From positions 37,931-101,930 of the forward strand of contig MCFE01000293.1 of the NCBI GenBank assembly GCA_002104905.1: DNA of 64,000 bases. The letters run 5' to 3'. Of this stretch, positions 56,971-64,000 are shown piece after piece. The stretch comes from Basidiobolus meristosporus CBS 931.73 (lineage: Eukaryota > Basidiobolomycota > Basidiobolomycetes > Basidiobolales > Basidiobolaceae). Position numbers and translations under genes: made by a program. The notes below the pieces were generated by a model, which saw only the letters and a list, made by a program, of their open reading frames with translations, had not been told where the DNA came from and ran no database searches. Positions within the stretch are counted from its first letter, which is position 1; each line of letters starts with the position of its first letter.

Positions 56971-57902
56971 GTAATGCAAAGTTGGGTTGGGTGCAACAAG
57001 CAACCAATTTTTATCAGGTAAACTCTACTAAGATATGCTGGATTTCTCATGGTCACAAGCCAACTTCTACACCATTCAATATGGAATTCACACAAACAAA
57101 AGCCAGAGCACACCTATAAGGGGGGCTAGAATCCAGCAGGGAGAAGGAATATATTGGCTAAATACCAAGAATTTCTTTGCAGATATTCAGGAGTTATTCA
57201 TGGCAGAAGTGGCAACAGCCAAGCATATGTTTGCAAGATGTATACGTTACCAGCAGTACAAGGTATATGGCAACTTTGCAAGTATCACACTAAAAAGCTC
57301 TAAGATGAGGAGATAGAAGTATGTCAATTGTGGCAGGTGTGTGCATTTGGAAAGATTAGTAAGCAGGAGGCCATGGTTTTTTTTGATTTGACCATATGTG
57401 GAATACCCAAGGTAGTAGTGGGTAAGCAAATAAAGAGGGGTGATTATACAGTGGAATATATGAATTGCACAAGGGGAGGTAGAAAAGGAAATACCATTTG
57501 GTAAATAGGTACAGTAGCATTATACAGAACCAGCTGTAGGCCATCATAGTGCTGATATAATGCCATCAGAGTCTTGCTGTGAAGCTGTCAAAATACCATC
57601 AAGTTTCTTGCCATATATGGCAATTGGATGTCCTGGCCAACTGGATCCACTTAAAATAGTTATAGAGTGCAAAAAGGCCACAACAATACCATGCAAATAT
57701 TGTCACAGCACCAAAAAAATATTGTCAAGTTTTATCCCTTTATTTAATTGTAACATTAGCAAAACACTATTACAATCCCATTATAAAATTGTTAGGAGAG
57801 TTGCTAACTCCAAGCTGCCGGTATTATGAGGGTCTCTAAACAGGATCCTGACAGTGGATCCAGATTGGATCAACCCACAGGACCAAATTATTCTTCATAA
57901 GG

Positions 57903-58597
57903 AGTTGATTCATTTGGATAACTTCTCTATGTATCCATTAAGGCGCAGAGTCATTTACTTCAATTATAAGTTGCTTTATGAGGTAAAAGTGATGACCTTT
58001 ACTGGGCCAAGTCATTTATGCCTGATCCAGATTATACTTGTTTTTTAGCATTGTGACATCCATATCATGGTCAAAAAAATATTTTTGCTCAACCCTCAGC
58101 TGGGATGGCCTACTGCCACTTAAAACACATCTGTTTAGAGATTCAGATCCACAAAAAAAGATCAAGAATTGTCATCTTTTTATATACATCATTCTTTGGA
58201 CTGATTACTTCATTTATGGTAGATTTAAAATCCTTCTGCTTCTTAATTTACCCAGTTTGGTATCAGACAATACCATAGGTTGTTTAGTAGCTGCTCAAAG
58301 AGTGCTTCTACTGATTTGGTTTGATACAGCTGCTTTTGTGTTATCAGAATATATTTGTAGAAATGCAGTTGACAGTGTTCCAGAAGTGATATTGTCCTTA
58401 CCAAAGGCATTAATTATCCTAATTCTCCTGATATTTATTTTCAACCTTAAGCTTGGTTTGCAAAGCTAACTGATCTTCTCAGTGTTGTCAGAATCCATAA
58501 AGGTTGTCTGGTCAATTCTTGCAACTTTTTCTTTCAGTTCCATAGGCAGCAGACATCAAGACTTCTGCATTAAATAATCTGCCCCAATATATCCAAT
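57903..58597. other. Spacer between DT1-6 and DT2-4
   Basis: About 700 bp of AT-rich sequence. A 143-codon open frame (58038-58469, +) is hydrophobic but has no ATG. No element or gene recognised. Confidence 0.45.
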
Positions 58598-60976
58598 AGA
58601 CTTGTTCCATTGGTTAGTGCCACATAGTGCCAGCCAGTTTATAGTGCCAGATTGATCTGGCACCCTAATTTCTACCATAATGCCAGTGGTATAATACAGT
58701 TACTGGTATTCTTACTCAATCTTAATTATATTGCTTAGAACAGTGCTCTTCTTGCTCTATTCACTCTTCATAGTTCTCCAGACACATTTCTCTCAGTGGA
58801 TGTCTTCTTGTGTGAATATACTGTGCAGTAATAGGTATCTCAGCTATTTTACCTATTCTGCTGTTTTCTCCTATATATGACTTTCCTCTGCATTTACCTG
58901 CTAATATGCGGAAGCTCTTTAGATTTTCAAACATATGGTCTACACTCACTCTGAAATGATCAAATATCGGAATGTAGAGCTTCTGCTTCCTGCTAAGCAC
59001 ATCATTCCTCGGCTTTCTATGAGCTGTGATACATCCTAATCTCTGATAATCCACTCCAATATAAGCTAAGTCTGCCATACATTTCTCCCTCCTATTGAAT
59101 ACTGGATGATTCTCTACCTAGAGTGCTTTGTCATGCCCACTTCCAGCAAATGGCCCTCTAAGCCAGATGATGTTACCCTTTATGTCAGACAGTGCCTGAA
59201 ACCTCACACAGTGTGCCTTGTATTTGCCCAAATAAAAGTGCCTCTACCCTTTAGAAGGTCTGTTAATCCTAACTGGGAAGGCATCCAAAATACTCCCAAT
59301 ATGGAACCTATTACTGAACACTCTGGGATATAGATGTCTATAGAAGCTTCTGAACCTAATATTCCAAGTTTGCTCTAAGTCTTTCATACCCTTTGTAAGA
59401 TGGTTTTCCATTTGCTGTCAGCAGGGAATGAAAGCTTCTGGGACTTTTGTTGCCATGGATGGTGGGATGAAACCTTGTAGGGCAATAATTCTTGTAATAG
59501 CAGAGAAGCTTAACAAGGGATCTCCTTGAGTAGATTGGTGTAGATGGTCTACAGTACTTGGTATAGATCTCCTTTGAGGTATCCTAAGGAAATCCAGTTG
59601 TAGTGATGGGATTGATGAGAAAAGACCATTCAGATAGGTAAGTCATATTAAAATTGGCACAGGATGAGGTACATGTGATATGACTTGATTTGGTGCAATC
59701 AACTTAATTTATCCAATTTTCCATGCATTGTGATGAAATCTCCAATTGCCATGTATCCCATCTTTATGTTGCAAAAATCATTCTCAAACAATGCCTTAGT
59801 GATTTTATTGATGATTAATCACAAGTCTATAATCAAATAGGAAATCTGCAATTGATGTCATCTGATCTGTGTCAATGCAATCCAAGATGCATCATGCTCA
59901 ATATATAGAAAATTCAGCAATCACATTAATTTTCATATATACTTCATATAAGACCAGGCTGATGCCAATCTACTACTGCATAAGTATGCAATTCCATCAC
60001 TATGGTCCCTATACCAAGTCTCAACTCATCTTTAGTACAACCCAGACAATACTCACCCCTAGCTGACAAGCACGGTATGGACTAAAAAAGTCAATGTTGG
60101 ATCCATTCAAGTTCTTGCCAAATGGTTTTAGTAAGGCCCAAATGTCCATGATAAGCCTTCCTACAGATATTTGGGCTCTACTCATTAATCTAGCAGAACT
60201 GGATACCTCAGAGAGTCAACTGAGATGGAATAATCCAAGTAGAAAGCTGTGGCATGAGCTCTACATCAAGATGCCAGCAGATGTATGTAAGAAGATATAT
60301 AACAATACAAGTACTGAAATCAAGAATGAGCTTAGAGTCAGGGGATTTAACAAGGAAGCTGCATGCAAACAATTCTGCATGTTATTTGCACAGTATGGGC
60401 TGGGCATGTCTGTTTGTGCCTCACCTTAGGGAACCAAAGAGAATTTGAATGAGTTTTTGCCTCAAATGACTAATGTACTACATATTAGTAGAGCTAAGTG
60501 GCTTCCAAGTGCAATATACTCAGGACCTATCAAGGCAACAGCTCTAAAGTATCAGCCAGAGGGTAAGTGGATACCTTGAGGAAGCAGAGGGTGAGTATCA
60601 AGAGGAAGAATGCAGACTGTGAGCAACAGCATCCTGATTGCACTAGCATGCCTTGCTGGACTCCTTACCATCCCTGCAACACTGGCATGCTGGTGCATGT
60701 CAGTCCATTCTATGCCAACACCCTTCACAAGTGCACCCCTTGTCAAGTTGACATGCATCAGATCAACATGCACACTTCAGAAAAAACTACCAGAACTTGC
60801 CAAACTACTCATTTAGACACAAGTCCATTGGAGCAGGCCAAATCACATCAACATGTAATATCAAATTGAACTCAGCCAAGGACAATGCCAATGTCTCAAG
60901 TTGCACCTGTGCATGTCATTTCACCTGACCATCAGCAAGTTACTTCTGCTGAACTGACTGACAATGACCCACATGA
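58598..60976 (+). mobile_element. DT2-4: decayed DT2, right end lost
   Basis: Left terminus AGACTTGTTCCATTG at 58598, preceded by AAT. Transposase remnants on the minus strand (59078-58761: FDHFRVSVDHMFENLKSFRI; catalytic Glu replaced by Asp) and about 59330-59640. ORF2 on the plus strand at 60094-60429 (PTDIWALLINLAELDTSE, MPADVCKKIYNNTSTEIKNE) and 60430-60960. It stops at about 60976 against a CopC LTR relic. CpG sites of DT2-3 are mostly TpG/CpA here. Confidence 0.8.
60094..60429 (+). pseudogene. DT2-4 ORF2 N-terminal block
   Basis: 111 open codons, the most intact version of this part: MLDPFKFLPNGFSKAQMSMI, DTSESQLRWNNPSRKLWHEL, RVRGFNKEAACKQFCMLFAQ. Helical and partly basic; no domain recognised. 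A TAG at 60427 ends it where the other copies read on. Confidence 0.5.
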
Positions 60977-60979
60977 ATA

Positions 60980-61076
60980 ATCTGTTGCAATATTCTGAGA
61001 AGTGAATGCTAATCACAGAATAAGATCTATGTGACTAAGTTAGCATGACTATTTAGGTGACAACTTAATAATTTTG
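60980..61076 (-). repeat. CopC-like LTR relic
   Basis: In sense it reads TGTCAAAATTATTAAGTTGTC then CACCTAAATA and CTTAGTCACATAGATC, the first ~97 bp of the CopC type. It truncates DT2-4. Confidence 0.5.
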
Positions 61077-61146
61077 ACAAAAAGGCCATCACAAAACCTA
61101 AATATCATCACCAACAGGTATTGATGCCATCAGTACACCATGTAAA

Positions 61147-61495
61147 TGTTGTGAAAATTTGTATTTCCACCTAAATATTAACCTAACTTAGTCACTTAGA
61201 TCATTACCTTCATATCCTAGAGAATACTAAACAAATTCCTTGTTGGGATTTACTTAGAATATTTTCACCAAAATACCAGGTACCCAGAACATGAAAATTC
61301 TTGAAGTTGTCCAAACAGCCCCAAACTTTGCACACATGCTCTTGGGACCTTCCTTAACCTATTCTACATGCTTGCAATGCCAAGACCATGTAAAAGTATG
61401 AATACTACTTTTACATTCAATAGATCATTAAGTGAAAACCACATAATCTACTTGCTCTCCAAATCACTTCCAATATCTCCAAGACTCTTACAACA
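61147..61495 (+). repeat. CopA-2 5' LTR
   Basis: 349 bp, TGTTGTGAAAATTTG...CTTACAACA. Aligns throughout with 6770-7119 and 22259-22607. AATAGATC replaces the AATAAATC of other copies. Confidence 0.9.
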
Positions 61496-61507
61496 GGTTA
61501 TGAGCCC
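61496..61507 (+). promoter_or_regulatory. Half initiator-tRNA-Met primer-binding site (CopA-2)
   Basis: GGTTATGAGCCC immediately after the LTR is the full 12-nt complement of the yeast initiator tRNA-Met anticodon arm GGGCUCAUAACC. The gag start codon (61500-61502) lies inside it, opposite the CAU anticodon. Confidence 0.8.
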
Positions 61508-62216
61508 CAAGCTGTCACTCTCTGCAATGTCTACTACTGCTATTACTATAATTTTTCCCTCTGATGAAAAGTTGGATGGATCTAACTACCAAGTGTGGAA
61601 GGTGAAGATGAAGATGCTGCTGCAAGAAAGAGGCCTTTGGGATATTGTCATGGGAGAAGAATGTCCTCCTAAAAGTGTGGGAGAGGAAGCCTTAAAATAC
61701 CAGAAGAAAGAACAAAGTGCCTTTAACTGCACTTGCCTTAATGTTAAAGACAAATTGCTAATTCAATGCTCAAGAGCAAAAACAGCAAAGAATGCCTGGA
61801 AGGCATTAGATGACACCTACCAGTCATGTTCAGCTGCTAAGAAAATGTATCTGAGACAAAAATTCCTTACTACAAAGATGCTGCCAGGAGAAGAAATGAA
61901 AAATCTAATTAGCAGAAATGCCCTGCTGGTAGATGAGATGGAATCTGTGGGTGTACCAACTACTGATGAGGATGTGATAGTTACCATCCTGAATAGCCTG
62001 ACAGACATGTTTCAGGGCCTTGTATCAGCCCTAGAGTCCAAAACTGAAGATTTGACCTTGAATTACATATATGGAAGGCACCTGGATGAAGAATTAAGAA
62101 AATCAAGCGCCAATAAGAAGGAAGAAGAAAATGCTTTAATAAGCAATGATAACCAACAAAGAAGGTACCCAAGACCCTACAAAGGCAACAGCAACCTGTT
62201 TTGTAACTACTGCTGA
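61500..62216 (+). pseudogene. CopA-2 Gag
   Basis: Begins MSPKLSLSAMSTT at the ATG in the primer site. KLDGSNYQVWKVKMKMLLQE, LWDIVMGEECP, the MLPGEEMKNLI block and LDEELRKSSANKK follow, reading through the position where CopA-1 stops. It ends at TGA 62214-62216, inside the zinc knuckle (CNYC then stop, where CopA-1 has AAA), so the knuckle is split. The open frame extends upstream into the LTR but that part is untranslated leader. Confidence 0.82.
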
Positions 62217-64000
62217 AGGAAAGGACACACATTAGACTGGTGTCTCAAAAAGAAAGATAATCAGCAAAAGAAACCTGAATATGGAAATGCTGCAACAACT
62301 GAAGATAGACTATTCATATCTGCACTAAATATGACCACAAACAAGGACTCTCAGATGTGGTATATTGACTCTGGAGCATCTCAACACTTTACACACCAAA
62401 AAGAACTTTTACCCAATATCAAGAAATTCCAATTAAGAAGGTTTTCATGGGTGACAATAGAACACTTTATGCAGTGGGAGAAGGAACTATCCAAGCAAAC
62501 CTTAGAAGTAGTGAAGGAAGCCAAACACTGACCTTTAAAGAAGTACTCTATGTACCAGAAATAGCCAAGAACCTACTCTCTATAAGCAAGGCCACAGCAG
62601 AAGGACTCAGTTTCAGTTTTGACAATTCTGGATGCAGGATCCCTGATCAAAATGGTGCCCATATAGCTTTGGGCATCAGAGATCAGAATCTATACAAGTT
62701 GACTTATATTCCATCATATCTGGAAGCCAATATAAGTAACTTAAATGAAGAAACACCAATGCTTTGGCACAGGAGATTTGGACACATCAATTTTGATTAT
62801 TTGCGTAAAATGATCAAAGATCAGCTAATTTCTGGAGTGAAAACTGATCCCCCAGCTAATTTGGAGCACTGTAAAGCCTGCATATATGGGAAACAAGCCA
62901 GACAACCATTCAAGAGCTCTAGGTTAATCAAAACTAAGAAAAAATCAGATCTAATTCACTCAGATCTGTGTGGACCATTGCAAAATTTATCCTTAGGCGG
63001 GATGAAGTATTTAATCTCTTTGATTGATGATTATACAAGATACACATGGGTCTACTTCATGGAGAGAAAGGAGGAAGCTCTGTCTAAGCTCAGGGAGTTT
63101 AAAGCCATGGTGGAGAGAGAAACTGGTGAAAAAATCAAGAAAATATGCTCTGACAATGGTGGAGAATATACCTCAAAACTCTTCATCCACTTCTGTAAAA
63201 TTCATGGGATAAAGCAAGAGACTATTGTACCATACTCCCCCAACAAAATGGAGTAGCAGAACGTGCTAACAGATCAAAAGTTGATAAGGCAAGATCTATG
63301 ATCCATGATCAAAAATTATCCTATGATTTTTGGGTGGAATCAGTTGCCACTGCTGTATACCTTAAAAATAGGAGTTATAACAGAATACCTTGTGATTCTA
63401 CTCCATTTGAAGCATGGTATGGATACAGACCAAGTGCAGAACATATAAGAATATTTGGGTGTACATCATTTGCCAAAAAACTGGCCGGAAATCAGCCAAA
63501 ATTTGAGCCAAAAATTGTAAATGCATATTGCTGGGCTACTGCAATGAGAGTAAAGCATAGAGACTCTACAATACTAAAGCAAAGAAGCTAATCAAGTCCA
63601 GGGATGTGTTGTTTGATGAAAATTCAAAATTTTCACAAAAAATGACATCAGATGATGACAAAAATTTGATCTCAAGTCCACCAATTGTCAGGATTGAATC
63701 AGAGCAAAACAATGAAAACTTTTCACTCCAGAGGACTCTACATCATGGTTCAGCCTGAATCAGTGCCCAGGAATATCCCAGAAGTGATCATTCCAGTATC
63801 AAATGCCCAGAGATCCAATTGGACAAGAAATAGCCCAAATTACTATATCAATGAGGGTACAAACTTAGCCTATGCCTATTCAGTCCATATTGATGAACCC
63901 CCAGACTGTAAAAGAGGCCCTAAATAGCCCTCAGATAAAGTTTTGGAGATCTGCAATGACTGAGGAATAATCAGGCCCTGATGGAAAATCAAACTTGGGA
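62217..64000 (+). pseudogene. CopA-2 protease, integrase and start of RT
   Basis: Knuckle remainder (GHTLDWC), protease DSGASQHF near 62366, a 1-nt change near 62445, then 62447-63256: EVLYVPEIAKNLLSISKATA, WHRRFGHINFDYLRKM, integrase core DLCGPLQNLSLGGMKYLISL, DDYTRYTWVYF and CSDNGGEYTS. Bases are lost near 63240, shifting the frame before the third catalytic region. 63298-63591 continues (FWVESVATAVYLKNRS, FEAWYGYRPSAEHIRIFG). RT begins near 63900 and runs out of the window. Confidence 0.85.

Larger units (their letters stand above)
48759..57902 (+). mobile_element. DT1-6: complete CACTA-like transposon, TSD AGT
   Basis: Left terminus CCCTATGAGAAATTATT (48759) and right terminus, inverted, CCTTATGAAGAATAATT (57902). 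AGT is duplicated at 48756-48758 and 57903-57905. Without the nested DT2-3 it is about 5.75 kb. Two genes are divergent: ORF1 on the minus strand and a tnp2-type transposase on the plus strand, with the presumptive shared promoter region interrupted by DT2-3. A tnp2 transposase and 3-bp TSD fit the CACTA/EnSpm superfamily, although the ends start CCCTA rather than CACTA. Confidence 0.85.
61147..64000 (+). mobile_element. CopA-2: Ty1/copia element running off the window
   Basis: 5' LTR at 61147-61495, primer site, gag, protease, integrase and the start of RT; the 3' half lies beyond 64000. It is less decayed than CopA-1 and supplies the reference for most CopA-1 mutations. Confidence 0.9.

Noticed and set aside
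58038-58469. 143-codon hydrophobic open frame (+) in the spacer after DT1-6
   Set aside because: It starts at TTG and contains no ATG, has no recognisable domain, and the hydrophobicity is what AT-rich DNA gives by chance.
61368-61499. In-frame upstream extension of CopA-2 Gag into the LTR
   Set aside because: The LTR part is leader and repeat; the family start is the ATG at 61500 or the next Met, as the parallel CopA-1 frame shows.
1-64000. CRISPR array, prophage, rRNA or bacterial operon
   Set aside because: No regular repeat-spacer pattern and no rRNA or phage signature; introns and retrotransposons show a eukaryotic genome.

Overview
The window looks like a fungal nuclear genome at the border between a small gene-bearing segment and a large transposon graveyard. 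Positions 1 to about 4,600 have balanced base composition and ordinary CpG. They hold two genes I can name, both on the minus strand and both split by very short introns (49-66 bp, GT...AG): a TFIIIC subunit 6 (GTF3C6/Sfc7-type) gene at 156-792 and a Sel1-repeat adaptor protein at 2153-3076. Short introns, the Sel1 protein type and the tnp2-type transposases point to a fungus. I cannot place it more finely; Basidiomycota or Mucoromycota are guesses.

From about 4.6 kb to the end the sequence is AT-rich, strongly CpG-poor, and almost entirely transposable elements inserted into one another. I use working names. DT1 is a DNA transposon with terminal inverted repeats (TIRs) CCCTATGA..., a 3-bp target duplication (TSD), and two divergent genes: a tnp2-type (CACTA/EnSpm-like) transposase and an unfamiliar coiled-coil-like protein, ORF1. 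DT2 is a DNA transposon with TIRs AGACTTGTTCCATTG, a 3-bp TSD, a DDE_Tnp_4 (PIF/Harbinger-like) transposase and a second divergent ORF. CopA to CopD are Ty1/copia families or their LTRs. GypA is a Ty3/gypsy family. LTR804 is an 804-bp LTR-like repeat.

Layout: 5.3-19.7 kb is one DT1 copy dissected by a MITE, CopA-1 (6770-11437), a CopD solo LTR, CopB-1 (12730-17335) and a CopB solo LTR. 19.7-25.2 kb holds two more damaged DT1 copies carrying a CopA solo LTR and LTR804. 26.2-29.4 kb holds DT1 and CopA fragments. 29.4-38.7 kb is a rearranged GypA complex on the minus strand with DT2-1 inside it. 39.3-43.2 kb is an inverted DT1 piece plus ends of others. 43.8-48.4 kb is DT2-2, carrying a GypA solo LTR and an LTR804. 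48.76-57.90 kb is the most complete DT1, with both ends and a TSD, and it is interrupted by the best-preserved DT2 (51250-54640). The DT2-3 transposase ORF (308 codons, DDE residues present) is the only long uninterrupted transposon gene here. 58.6-61 kb is a decayed DT2, and CopA-2 runs from 61147 off the window end.

Because several insertions have an empty counterpart elsewhere in the window, their TSDs can be checked internally. Aligned DT2 copies show CpG changed to TpG or CpA, which suggests cytosine-methylation decay of the older copies. No tRNA, rRNA, CRISPR array or LINE was recognised.
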